Part shown: positions 53,936 through 64,000 of the stretch, one piece after another
How positions within the stretch are numbered: the stretch's first letter is position 1
Layout: each line of letters starts with the position of its first letter
Source: Bubalus kerabau
Taxonomy: Eukaryota; Chordata; Mammalia; Artiodactyla; Bovidae
Length of the DNA: 64,000 bases
Direction: 5' to 3'
NCBI RefSeq assembly: GCF_029407905.1
Contig: NC_073634.1
Coordinates: forward strand, 28,223,501 to 28,287,500
The notes under the pieces: model-generated
What the model was told of the DNA's origin: nothing
What the model saw: the letters and a program-made list of their open reading frames with translations, nothing else
Database searches by the model: none
Translations under genes and position numbers: made by a program

Positions 53936-54869
53936 CCCCACGCCCGCCAGCTCCATGACACACCCACTGCCTCTAATGTTCTCTCAGCCTCTACCCACCT
54001 CCCCAGTAATGGAACCCAGCTGGGTGGGGCTGGCCGCTGAGAGGCTCCAGCCTGGGCTTGGGCCAGCGACTCATGGAAATTGGGCCATTTTCCTGGGGCG
54101 GAAATGAGAAGCAGATGTGGGTCGGGAGCTGGGGGGCAGGCTCATGCCGTGTTGGAGGCTCAGGTTACACGAAGGAACACGTGATTGTGGCTACAAAAAC
54201 AGCCGGAAACCCCCAAGGCCCACGTCGTCGGGGGTCCATCCCAGGCCTGGGGGGTGGGGCGCCAAGTCTTACCCCCACCCCTTACCTCCTCGGAACCCCT
54301 GAGATAGTAGGAGGAGCGTGAGACTGGAGGGGCGGGGTGTGGGGAGGGGGGCCTCGGCCGCTGGGCCTTCTTGCTCTCACTCTGTGGGGCGTGCAGTGTC
54401 TGCTCCTCAGCTCAGGGCTGAGCCCTGCACAAGTCTGGTCCTCAGGAGGACACCCAGGAAGGTCAAGGCACCCTGTACAGAGGCCACAGCGGCCTCCACC
54501 CCGCTGTCCCAGTTTGAGCCACGGCCCAGGCCCCGGAAGCCTTTTATAGCCCGAAACACCTGGTGTTTGACTGATTTGCTCCAATCTTCTGGCTTAAGGG
54601 ATTGTCTCTGGTTGCAATGTATCACCTTTCTAGGAAAGCACCCAGTCTTAGAGAGTATTCAGACAGCCTTACCTGGGTGGAGGTAAACTTATCAACTCCT
54701 TCTAAACAAACAGCCAGTGAGGCCTGGGCCTAAGGGGAAAGGGCTGAGGCAGGACCCTCTGGGAAGATGCGGGAGATCAGGGCACAGGAGGAGCCCAGGA
54801 AAAACTGGGCGTTTGTGTGGAGGGCTCAGGTCCCTACTTTTCTCCCTCAGCCAAAAGGGCAGGGCCTAG
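53936..54869. other. GC-rich unique sequence, no gene supported
   Basis: Overlapping open frames at 54282-54686 on both strands, with no recognisable domain. Confidence 0.4.
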
Positions 54870-56200
54870 TTTATTCATCCCTCCATACAGCTATCCATTC
54901 ATTCAATAAGTGGTTCTTGTACAACCACTGTGGCCAGGGCAGTGGGCTAAGCCCTGAGGGTCCAGGGTGACTGAGCATGGATTCCATCTCTAGGGCCTCA
55001 CTGCCTACTGAGGAAGGCCACCAATAAATAGCTTTGATTAACTGATTTCATGCATTTATTATTGAGTGTATACCATGTTTCAGCAATACTTTAGATTCAT
55101 TGGATCTATGAGTAAACAAACCAGATAGTTTTGGAAGGGGAGACAGGCTATAAAACTTTTTTAAAAATAAGTTAACTAATATGTTTAGAAGGTGGAAAGT
55201 GCTATCATTGTTGTTCATTTGCTAAGTCATGTCTGACTCTTTGTTACCCCATGGACTGCAGCACTCCAGGCTTCCCTGTGCTTCACTATCTCTCAGAATT
55301 TGCTCAAACTCATGTCCATTGAGTCGATGCTGCCATTCAACCATCTTGTCCTCTGTCATCCCCTTTTCTTCCTGCTTTCAATCTTCCCCAACCTCAGGGT
55401 CTGTTCCAAAGGGTTGGCTCTTCTCATCAGGTGGCCGAAGTACTGAAGCTTCAGCTTCAGCATCAGTCCTTCCAATGAGTATTCAGGATTGATTTCCTTT
55501 AGGATTGACTGGTTTGATCTCCTTGCAGTCCAAGGGACCCTCAAGAGTCTTCTCCAGCACCACAATTCGGAAGCATCAGTTCTTTGACGTGCTGTAAAAA
55601 AGGAAAATGGAGCAGATAAGGGGGAATTGGGAGCCAGAGGCTGGTTGCAGTGTTCACAGGCCTGGGAGGGTAGGCTTCCCTGAGAAGGTGAGACTGGAAC
55701 CAAGACTTGATCTGATAGGGGAGATGAGAGTGGGTTTCTGGGGGATGTGCAAAGGCCCAGGGGCAGGAGAGGGCCTCAAGTGTTCGGGAGCAACAAGAAA
55801 GCCAGTGTTTCTGGGGCGGGAAGGGAAAGGGGAGCAGGGATGGAGGTCCAAAGTTAAGGAGGACCAGGCTAGGAGATCTCAGAGGCCACTCTAGGGTTTT
55901 AGCTTTTATGGTGAGTGAGATGGGAGGCACTGGAGAGTTTTGAGCCGGAAGATGTTTATTGACTGGTTTTTCCAGAGGACCACTTGGACTGTTGTGTCCA
56001 CAGTAGCCTGGAACAGGCGAGGGCAAGGGCAGGGGGCTGAGTCAGGAGACACTTGCAACAGCCAGTCCAGGTGGGAGGTGGTTGTGCTGTGGCCAGGCTG
56101 CATGGTGGAGGATGGGAGGGGCACCCAAGGGGAAACGTGAATAACGTTCCATGGTAACAGAAGAAGGGCGTGATTAACTCTGACTCAGGATGCCTTCCCA
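54870..56200 (-). repeat. L2 LINE relic, long, split by ART2A
   Basis: Reversed L2 in order: ttcattcaataagtggttct, gcagtgggctaagccctgag, atttcatgcatttattattg agtgtatacc, then after the ART2A insertion gcttccctgagaaggtgaga, atgtgcaaaggcccaggggc, gggagcaacaagaaagccag, gtgagtgagatgggaggcac tggagagttttgagc. The segment order is that of L2 through about 56100. Confidence 0.7.
55206..55588 (-). mobile_element. ART2A-type SINE / BovB 3'-end derivative, nested in L2
   Basis: Third ART2A-type copy, reverse orientation. It runs from attgttgttcatttgctaag to caattcggaagcatcagttc. The flanks gtgctat (55199-55205) and gtgctgt (55589-55595) are a 7-bp duplication with one change. The L2 text on either side joins up when the insert is removed. 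Confidence 0.9.
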
Positions 56201-58147
56201 GGGGATGTGACTCAAGCAGGATCTTGAAAAATGAGCAGTTCAGCAGGCACTCAAGGGAGTGAGCATTCTAACAACATGTGTGACAGGGAAGTCAAAGAGA
56301 GAGCCAGGCCTGTCTGGGTACCTGTGAGGCTGCTCATAAACATCAGAGCAGAAGGGTCAGGGTAGGCTGGATTAGGGCGCAGCGTGCCACCCTGCCAAAC
56401 CCTGTCCTGTGATCACCAGGAAGTTCGGGAAAGAGTTTAAGCTTGAGGGCTTAAGACCCAACTTGCCCTAAGAATAGTCCTGCAGTCACCATGAAGGGCT
56501 GGGAGGGCAGTGGAGAGAGGAGACCCAGATGGGAAGCGGAACTTGAGGGCTGACTTAGTGCAGTGGGAGAGGGAGGGAGAGAGGGGAGCTGTTTAGGGAG
56601 CAGAGAGGACCAGATGCGTGTGGGTTTGGGGAAAGAGGAGCAGGTAGCTTAAGGAAAAGGACCAGTCAGTTTGGGACAGGCTGAGTTGGAAGAGCTGCTG
56701 GGAGATCAGAGAGTGGAGTCTCGGAGCAGCCAACGGAGGGGTCTGGAGCCCAGCGGAGGGGACTGCGTCCAGAAGCCTCAAGGGGCAGGAGGCATTTAAG
56801 CCATGGAAATCCACCAGCTAGAGGGGCACCTCCAAGTTTTTATCCTTAGGAAGATCTGAACAGAGGTATAGTTCCCTCCTCTTTGCCTCCCTCCCAAGGC
56901 CTTTGAGAGATGGCGAGAAAAAAAACAGTCTTGAGAGGGAAGACAAAGGATCAGGATGGGGTGGGGCTCCTGGGGTAACACTGAGAAGTCCCTGAACTGG
57001 TCCCACTCACCCCAGGGTGTCTGCCATGGGGCCCTGAGTAGATGGAGATCTTGATATTGGTGTCTATGGATCCCTGCATGCAGATATGTAAAGTGATGTG
57101 TTTTCATTTTCTCATGATTCCTGTTTCCCTGTAGCCCTCCCTGATGAAGCTTATTGCCCAGTGGAGGGGGCTTCGAAGCAAGGCTTCAAGCAAGGTTGAC
57201 ACAGACAGGCTGCAGAGAAGCTGCTGCTAAGAGCAATGGGACCAGGAAAGGGGAATCCAAAGAAGGCAGCACCATCCTTCAACCTTAGAGGCTTGTGTGG
57301 GAGAAACCCGTTAGGTCTGAGGGAAAATCCTTCATCGAGGGGTGGGTAGGGCTTGACTCAGATTGCAGCAGGGGAGGAAACTTGAGTGACACTCCCCTGT
57401 GCAAAGCAGCGATTCTAGATGCCGCCAGAGCAATAGTATGCCATCCAGGAGGTGGTTTGAAATGGCTGAGGAAAGTCGTCTGGGAGACAGCTTCATGGCA
57501 CACTGCTTGTTCTGGAGTGGGTGGGAAGAATGATCCCAGGTGGTCCTAAGTCCCGGGGACCACAGAGGCAAGATCTTTACCACCAGCCCGGAGCAGGGAC
57601 CACATGCGTCAGCATCACTCCTCTCCAGCCTCACCCCTACCAGTGAGCCCCAGGGACCAGGAGGCTCCAGTCCTGTCCCACCTGTGTGTGTGTATAAAAA
57701 TGCAGAGGACTCCACTTAGAACCTCAACTCCCTCTTCCCACCACCATGAGGTCCATAAACATCTCCCTGCACCGGGAAATTATCTTGGCTAGGAGAAGGG
57801 GAAGGGATGAGAAAATCTTGGAAAACTCAGCAATTTTATACAAAAGAGACCAAGCTAAATGTATGGAAATGGAGATATGTCTAAGGAGCAATTTAAAGGT
57901 TGGTTTTTTTTTTTTTGCTTCTTCTTTTCTTTTTCCCCCTGCTTGTCAATAGTAGGAATGATCAGATCAAGATGAAAAGAGTACGAGAAAAATGAAGAAT
58001 GATTCTGGTTTGACCCATCTGGGTAGGTACGTGTGACTCAGCTCTGCAGTAATCATGTCTGTACACGTGTGCTGGGGCAGCTGTGGACTTTCAATTCTAG
58101 TCATCAGCCCTTTCCTTGAAGCTCACTGTGTGTTTCCTTGTGGCCAG
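56201..58147. other. no gene supported
   Basis: Unique sequence, purine-rich around 56500-56780. A T-run lies at 57904-57916. Open frames are short and unrecognised. Confidence 0.4.
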
Positions 58148-58540
58148 GAGTTGAGAATCATAAAATTGTCAAATCTCTATTAATTATCTATCACTCTATA
58201 ATAAATTAGTCCAAAATTTAGCTGAGATTCATGCAACCTGGGGATTAGAAACCTGGAAGCAGTTTAGCAGGGGGTTTCTGGCTCAGGATCTCTCATGAAG
58301 TTACAGTCAGGATGTTGGCCTAGGCTGTGGTCATCTGAAGGCTTGACTGGGGCTGGAGGACGTGATTCTAAGATCCTCCTGACAAGCTGGTGCTGGCTGT
58401 TGGCGGAGGCTCTCAGTTCTTCACCTCATGGATCCCTTTCTAGGGCTGCTTGGATGTCCTCATGACATGATGGTGGTTTCCTCCAGAGTAAGTCATCTGA
58501 AAGAACAATGTCTTTTTATGACAACCTTGCCTTAGAAGTC
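58148..58540. repeat. ancient interspersed repeat, unassigned
   Basis: The text ctataataaattagtccaaa atttagc, gtttctggctcaggatctct catgaagttacagtcaggat, gtcatctgaaggcttgactg gggctggagg, aagctggtgctggctgttgg matches a very common old mammalian repeat whose family I do not name with confidence. Confidence 0.6.
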
Positions 58541-59044
58541 TCACTTTCCCATGTGGCCCTTGCTCTCAAAAACGGTATGGCATCGCAGAATAGATGAAAT
58601 TTCCCTTTCGCAAAACATGACGTCTGAGGTCCAGGGAAGTGATACGGGCTTTCTGAGGATCAAGTGAGCTGCCCAGTCAGGCAGCAAGAGGCTTCCTGGG
58701 AACGGGCAGAAAAACCCCGCCTCCTTGTCCTGATCCCAGTAACTCTTCACTGTGGAAGGAGGCCTGGTACCTGTGTACTGGTCAGAAGGAGAAAACTGCA
58801 GAGGCCTGGCTGAGTGAGGGGGCTGATTCTTGCTTACTGGACAACCAAGGGTGTGTGGAAGAGGGCACTCTGAGACTAGAGAGAGGCTGCCAGGGGGTTT
58901 CTGGGGGTGAGGTCGGGTAGGGACCCTGAAGGGCTTAGAAGTGACACAAGGAAGGGGATTGTCAAGTGAGGGACAGGGCTCAGCGGGTGGGGGAGGGCAG
59001 AAAACCCAGAGGGTCACATGGTCCTCCGGTGGTCAGCATGCCAT
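58541..59044. other. no gene supported; weak MIR-like scrap
   Basis: A weak MIR-like scrap lies at about 58625-58690 (tgaggtccagggaagtgata). Otherwise nothing is seen. Confidence 0.35.
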
Positions 59045-59680
59045 TTTCCTGACTGTCACCCCTGGCCACAAGTGCATTCATTTGTTCATCCATCCATTCA
59101 TTCCTGCATATCTACCTGCTACAAAGACCAGGTCCCCGTCCTAGGTGAGGTTGAGGGTTGTTTGTGTAATATATGAGGAGCTCACCTTCTTAGGGAGGGT
59201 TGGGGAACTGTCAGGAAAGGCTTCTCACGGGAGGTGAGGTCTGAGCTGCTTCATGAAGGGGAGGAGTGAGCCAAGCAAAGGGAAGGTGTTCTAGGCTAGG
59301 GAAGCGCTCACAGGCCCAGGTGCGGCAGACCACAAGGCGCCCCTGGCAGGGCCATGGCAGGACGAATGGAAGGCTGTGGAGAGATGAAGCTGGAGGGGCC
59401 AGAGGGCGTGTGGCCCTGCCTGCCTGGTGGGGCGGTTTGGATTTCTTCCAGAAGACAACAGGGAGATTAAGAGGGAATTTAAGCAGAGGCATGAAGGGAT
59501 CCTGGCATGCTGCAGTCCATGGAGTCACAGAGAATAGGACACGACTGAGCGACTGAACAACAACATGAAGGGATCACTTGGAAGTTTGGAAAGATTGTCC
59601 TGCCAGTAAGGATGAGGATCTGGAGAGGGAGAGTCCAAGAGGCTATGGGTGCAGGAGAAGAAGCAGGGGGAGGGAAGGAG
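59045..59680 (-). repeat. L2 LINE relic, split by a Bov-tA micro-insertion
   Basis: Reversed L2: catttgttcatccatccatt cattcctgc, gagctcaccttcttagggag, ggaaaggcttctcacgggag gtgaggtctgagctgcttca, gaaggtgttctaggctaggg. It is followed by the drifted later part. Confidence 0.65.
59502..59563 (+). mobile_element. 62-bp Bov-tA micro-insertion with target-site duplication
   Basis: Only the 3' end of a Bov-tA is present (ctgcagtccatggagtcaca, gaataggacacgactgagcg, actgaacaacaa). It sits between perfect 12-bp repeats catgaagggatc at 59490-59501 and 59564-59575. Confidence 0.93.
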
Positions 59681-60221
59681 AGAAGGAGCCCAAGCGTCCT
59701 TTAGAAGGCTGAAGAGCCCCCAGCCCTGCCTATAGATTGAGCAACAGCCAGGACCACAGACTGAGCTGTCTCAGCTCATCTCGGAGTAGTGCATTAAGGC
59801 CAGCGAAGATCTCCAGTGTTGGGCCCAGCCCTGGGTCCACTGACCCAGCCAACCCCCACCCCCCAGCCCTCTGCCTTCCTCTCTGAGGGCGGAGGGCACG
59901 CTCAGTTTGATCCAACCCAGACTTTAGCTGAAAGGTGGTGAGGAACTGTGAGTTGGGAAAAGTTGGGGTGGGGAAGCCACTTGGGAGCTGTAACCACAGG
60001 ACAGCCAGAGGAAAGGAGACACTGTACTGGGGTCAGAGAGTCGGGAGAGGTCAAGCCAAAGGGGAGAGGTGTGGCAGGGTTCCAGCCCTATCTGTGGGGA
60101 CCTGGAAAGCGAGGAGAAAGAATCTGGCCGTCTGAGAGGTGTCTGGGGGTCATCGGAGATAACCCCACACTGAAGGCTATTTCCCAGAGCCCAGAACAGA
60201 GGCTGCGATCCCTGAGATTCA
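59681..60221. other. no feature seen
   Basis: GC-rich unique sequence with no repeat or exon. Confidence 0.4.
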
Positions 60222-60234
60222 TGAGATGGGAGTT

Positions 60235-60450
60235 GCATGCTTAGTCGCCTAGTCGTGTCTGACTCTTTGTGACCCTATGGACTGTAGCCTGCCAGGCTCT
60301 TTTGTCCATGGAATTCTCCAGGCAAGAACCCTGGAGTGGGTTGCCATTTCTTCCTCCAGAAAATCTTCCCCACCCAGGGATCGAACTCGCATCTCCTGCG
60401 GCTTCTGCACTGGCAGATGGATTCCTTACCACTGAGCCACCTGGAAAGCC
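60235..60450 (-). mobile_element. Bov-tA SINE
   Basis: Full-length reverse Bov-tA. Target-site duplication tgagatRggagtt at 60222-60234 and 60451-60463 (12 of 13 match). Box B-like cagggatcgaactcgcatct is seen on the plus strand. Confidence 0.93.
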
Positions 60451-60519
60451 TGAGATAGGAGTTACCCTCACCCCAAATTCTCAAACTCCTTAATGGAGTA
60501 AGCTGTGCTGCTCACTCTT

Positions 60520-60538
60520 CACAGCAGATGGCGCCATC
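60520..60538 (+). promoter_or_regulatory. CTCF-like motif (candidate)
   Basis: The sequence cacagcagatggcgccatc fits the CTCF core class CAGCAGATGGCGC. Motif evidence only. Confidence 0.4.
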
Positions 60539-62879
60539 GTGCTGGAATTGGTGACCGAGGGGCCTAAAGAGTGGCCAGCAATCCCTGCTTGAGAGTGGGA
60601 GGGGCCAGGAGCCACTCAGGGGTTGCTGGAGAGGGGTGGAGGGGCGCGCCCCAGTCCTGTCTCCCTCCCAGAGGGCCTGCTGCTCTCCTTGCGCCTACCT
60701 TCTCCACTCACTCCTCCCCACTGTTTGGGTTTCATTCCCAGCCTCTTCCTGCCCCTCCCCTCTGTCCCTCTCCCCTCCATTTCTGCCTTCAGCTGGGGCC
60801 ACTGTCTGCGAGCTGGTCCACTTGGAGGCGTCATCACAGGATATGGGAACTCTAGGCCCAGCCAGGGGAGAGACATCTGCCAATGGGAACGTCACCATGG
60901 GGTCTTCCCTGAGTGGCTCCCCCTAGGGCTGGTAACATCTTATGTCCTCAGGAGGTGCTCAGTACCCCTAACTAAGGGAGGGGGTTACCAGGAACATTCA
61001 ATAGCGGCAGGAGAGGCGGGGTAGAGAGAGCATTTGCTCTGAATGAATGAAGGACAAAATACATTACGTCAGCTTTCAGTATGGTGAACCTCCTGCTGAT
61101 AACCAGTCCTGTACCTCCTATTCTCTAGGTCTTTAGCCAAGAAGGGAAACCTGAAGAACCCCTCCTTCTCTCCCCACTTCTTCCTTCCCTGGGATGGGGC
61201 AGCTCCTTTGTGGCAGAATGGATATCAACTGGTGCAGGAGATGCATGGAATTTGGGGGGGGGGGCGGTGCCCGGAGGGCAATGGGACCCAGGAGCTAGGA
61301 TGCCCATGGCAGAAAGACCAAAGGGAGTCAGCTGGAGGGGGTCTGGCAAAGCTGACTCTGGGACCTGCTGTGCATCTGGAATCTTCTGACAGATGTAAAA
61401 GTTGTCTCCCCAGTGGCTGTTCTGCAAGAAAGTAACTTGTTGCTTGATTTGTGGCTGAGGGAGGCATTGCTGATAAAGCTGCTAATGTGCTCGTTGCCTG
61501 TGGTGGGGGAAGGGGAGTCTTGGCTCCTAGCCCCTAAGGACCTTATGGTGCAGCTGGCGAGGGGCCCCAGGCCCAGTGAGATGAGAGCTTCAGTGTGAGG
61601 GAGCCAGGGCGATGGGATTAGGGTGAGCAAGGAGGACTTCTTGGGGGAGGAAGAGATTCAGAGGGACAAAGAAGAAGAGTTTCCCAGATTATGGAAGAAT
61701 GTAAGCAAAGGCATTGGGAAGGAGCAGAAGTTTGGGGGGATGGGGAGAGTTGGGGGACACTTCTGACACATAGAAGACACTCAGCACATTTCCAAATGAA
61801 GGAAGATGGGGGGATGAAGAGGGAGAGGAGGGGGCAGAGAGCAGCCCCGTGGCACACACTGCAGAAGCAGCCTACCTGGGGAGCCCCGAGGCAGGCCCTT
61901 GCTTCCCCAGCCTCCATCCTAGTCTTGCCCACAAATATGAAGCTGAGGCTTAAAAACAGGCTTGTTGCCAAACCCCACCCCTTCCTCCTCTTCTTCCAGG
62001 GCCTATCTCCACCCAATTCCTTGCAGAGAGGCAGCCATTCCAGCGCCCTGCTGGAGGCAGGGGTGTTGCCACTGTGGGGTGACTGGCCAGCCAGCAACCC
62101 CCCACCAAGATGGCAGCTCAGGGAGACAGCAGGGCCTTTGTCTGGTCCTGACCCTGCCGAGGGGCCCACCGGCCTGAGTTTGCTCAGTGTTAATAATTGA
62201 CCAGGTGCCCAGGGACAGGGCCCCTCCGGCCACCTGGATGAAGGGCACTCAGGGCTGGGGCCTTGGCCTCCCACATCATCAGGTGAGACTCACCTTGGGC
62301 TGGGGAGGAGAGAATCCTGGCCTTGGGTGAGGATCAAAGAAGCCCGATGCCTCCCGCACTGCTTCCGGAGCCCAGGATGAAGTGAGGGGCAGAAAGGGCC
62401 CAGCCCAGACTGGAAGGACCAAGAGAGGCAGGAGGAGCACCTTTCAGAAAGGGGATGGAGGCTGGAGAGAAGACCCGGGATGCAGGTGTGAGGTTCCCTG
62501 AGGAGGACAGAGCCACACTCTTAGAGCCGGCAGCCGCCCCCCGCAAACATCGTGTGGCCACAGGCCCCTTCCTCAGGCCCTCTGATGAAAAATGCCAACC
62601 AGAGAGAATGTTTACGTTGACTCCTTTTGGGCCAGAGGGAAGAGGGTTACAGACCCACAGCCTTGGTCAGACCATCCGTGGTCTCTGGTCCTGAGTGAGT
62701 CCGGCACTGTCCACCCCATAGCCATGTCAGGGAGGCCTCAGCCGAGGGCAAGGAGGAAGGTCTGTGGTGTTGGTTACTTCAAGCTACAGGAGGGAGGGGA
62801 GAGGAGAGGAAAGAGAGAACAAGGTGGGGAAGTGATGCTGTTCACAGCAGCACCAGCTCCAAGTGCTTCTTAGAAGTGA
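60539..62879. other. GC-rich unique sequence, no gene supported
   Basis: A G-run with GC lies at 61253-61267. Open frames of 100-218 codons overlap on opposite strands (for example 61618-62274, minus, and 61691-62200, plus) and show no domain. Confidence 0.4.
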
Positions 62880-63035
62880 CCTTGGTCAGTCACCCTAAGG
62901 AACCCTGTGAGCCGGGTGCTGTGACTACCCCCATGTGACAGCTGAGGAAACCGGGCCTCAAGGCAATCCCCTGTCCACGTCGCAGAGTTGGGAAACAGCA
63001 GATCCAACCCACGACCTGGATCGCTCTCTTATCTG
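62880..63035 (-). repeat. MIR SINE relic
   Basis: Reversed MIR: accctaaggaaccctgtgag, ctacccccatgtgacagctg, aggaaaccgggcctcaaggc, cgcagagttgggaaacagca. Confidence 0.75.
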
Positions 63036-63904
63036 CTGGGGTCAGGATCGGGGAGGGGGACAGGCAGGGGAACAGGCCTCCTGAGCAGCAGAGTGGAGAA
63101 TAATTGGGGGGGGGTGTGCAAAGGCAGGGATGACTCTGAGGTGGAAGGGGGTGGGATCCAGCTTCTTTAGCTGCTGCAGCCTTAATACCCAATATTCTCC
63201 TTAGGGAAGGAGACCAGGTGGGCTGGCCCCTGGGTGTCAGGCAAGTGTGTCTCAGGCCTCGAGAGGGAGGGGTGACAAGTCTCACCCCCTCCTCAACCCC
63301 ACCTCCTCTTCCCCTTTGGCTTCACCTGTGAGAAGTCAATATTGATGTTTTATGACCCAAGATAAACACACATTTTTTTTTCCTCCTATACAGGGGTTAT
63401 CTGGTCTGGAGGGTTAATCAGTGACCACTGGGGGTGGGGGGAGCCTCTGAGAAGAAAGCAGCTATTCAATTCAGCCCCCACCCCCACTCCTCCCCTGCCC
63501 TCCTCCTCCCACCTGTTGCCCCCACTCCCCCACCCAGTGGGGACTGACCTGGCTCTGCCAGTGGGCGGGGACAGGGCATCAGGGAACCTGACTGGAGAAT
63601 GAATAGGTGTGTTTAGGGGACTGTTGCGTGGGGTGCCTCCTGAGAGAGCATCCCAGGCAGTCTGCCCTGTGCACAGAGGTTTTCCTCACAGCAACCATCC
63701 CATTCCGGTGGCAGGACAGGCGGGCCTGCACGAGGCTGCCGTGGCCCCAGCCTGGCTAGGCATCTGCGAGAAAGAGTGAGCACTGTCCCCTGGGAGCCGT
63801 CCATGGCAGAGATGTGACTTGCGTCACAGAGCACACGAGGTGACCCGAGATGGTGACGCCGGCTGCTTCCCAGGCTGGGGCATTGGAGCCTAGTGTGTGG
63901 GCCC
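63036..63904. other. GC-rich unique sequence, no gene supported
   Basis: G-runs near 63104-63115 and 63429-63441, and a C-rich stretch at 63475-63540. No exon is recognised. Confidence 0.4.
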
Positions 63905-64000
63905 GCCCTGCCTCTCACCTGCTGTGTGGCCTTGGACTGTGGCTTAACACCTCTGGACCTCGAGTGTCTCACCTCTCCTCGCAGAGGGGTTTTGAGGGTT
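63905..64000 (+). repeat. MIR fragment at window edge
   Basis: Sense MIR: cacctgctgtgtggccttgg actgtggcttaacacctctg, then cctcgagtgtctcacc. It may continue beyond the window. Confidence 0.6.

Noticed and set aside
54330..54620. CpG island or promoter
   Set aside because: The stretch is GC-rich, but CpG is sparse and there is no supporting promoter structure.
61618..62274. 218-codon minus-strand frame as a gene
   Set aside because: A 169-codon frame overlaps it on the plus strand. No family resemblance, and the composition is low complexity.
1..64000. Endogenous retrovirus with paired LTRs
   Set aside because: No paired long direct repeats, primer-binding site or gag/pol/env frames were seen. 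The only reverse transcriptase is of the BovB LINE type.

Overview
The window reads as nuclear DNA from a ruminant, most likely a bovid. The evidence is the mix of interspersed repeats: BovB (an RTE-type LINE), Bov-tA (a tRNA-derived SINE), BOV-A2 and ART2A-type SINEs that share the BovB 3' end, and CHR-type SINEs of Cetartiodactyla. These lie over older mammalian layers of MIR, L2, old L1, MER20, MER5 and other hAT relics. I find no prokaryotic gene organisation, rRNA, CRISPR array or tRNA gene; the tRNA-like sequence belongs to SINEs. Family names are recognised by eye and have not been run through RepeatMasker.

I cannot support any host protein-coding gene. Long open frames occur, but each either belongs to a transposon, crosses repeats, or looks like a chance frame in GC-rich DNA. 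The window is best described as intergenic or intronic. The only recognisable protein-coding remains are a BovB reverse transcriptase fragment (2471-3295, minus) and a decayed mariner transposase (34330-35359, minus).

Layout. 1-9.2 kb is repeat-rich: Bov-tA, a hAT relic, a 1-kb BovB copy with target-site duplications, ART2A, CHR, and a BOV-A2 trimer at 8783-9179. 9.2-23 kb is GC-rich and poor in young repeats, with several dinucleotide tracts and AT-rich blocks that could be conserved non-coding elements. 23-30 kb holds nested insertions (Bov-tA in MER20, Bov-tA in MIR). 30-40 kb is the densest repeat belt, with L2, hAT, old L1, a near-full-length mariner and a second BOV-A2 trimer. 40-55 kb is mostly unique GC-rich sequence with MIRs, a 40-bp minisatellite, a BovB fragment inside a MIR and an L1 3' end inside another MIR. 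55-60.5 kb has ART2A inside L2, a second long L2 stretch with a 62-bp Bov-tA micro-insertion, and one Bov-tA. 60.5-64 kb is GC-rich with only MIR traces.

How the parts relate. BovB supplies the reverse transcription machinery, and the Bov SINEs carry its 3' end, so BovB, ART2A, BOV-A2 and Bov-tA insertions here form one mobilisation system. Target-site duplications of 7-15 bp flank many of them. The mariner, hAT, MIR and L2 pieces are independent and older fossils. Of 20 BovB-family insertions, 17 lie on the minus strand, which is a notable bias. The most interesting observations are micro-insertions with perfect duplications, two trimeric BOV-A2 copies, and a BovB reverse transcriptase frame broken in its readable part only by a CpG-type nonsense change.
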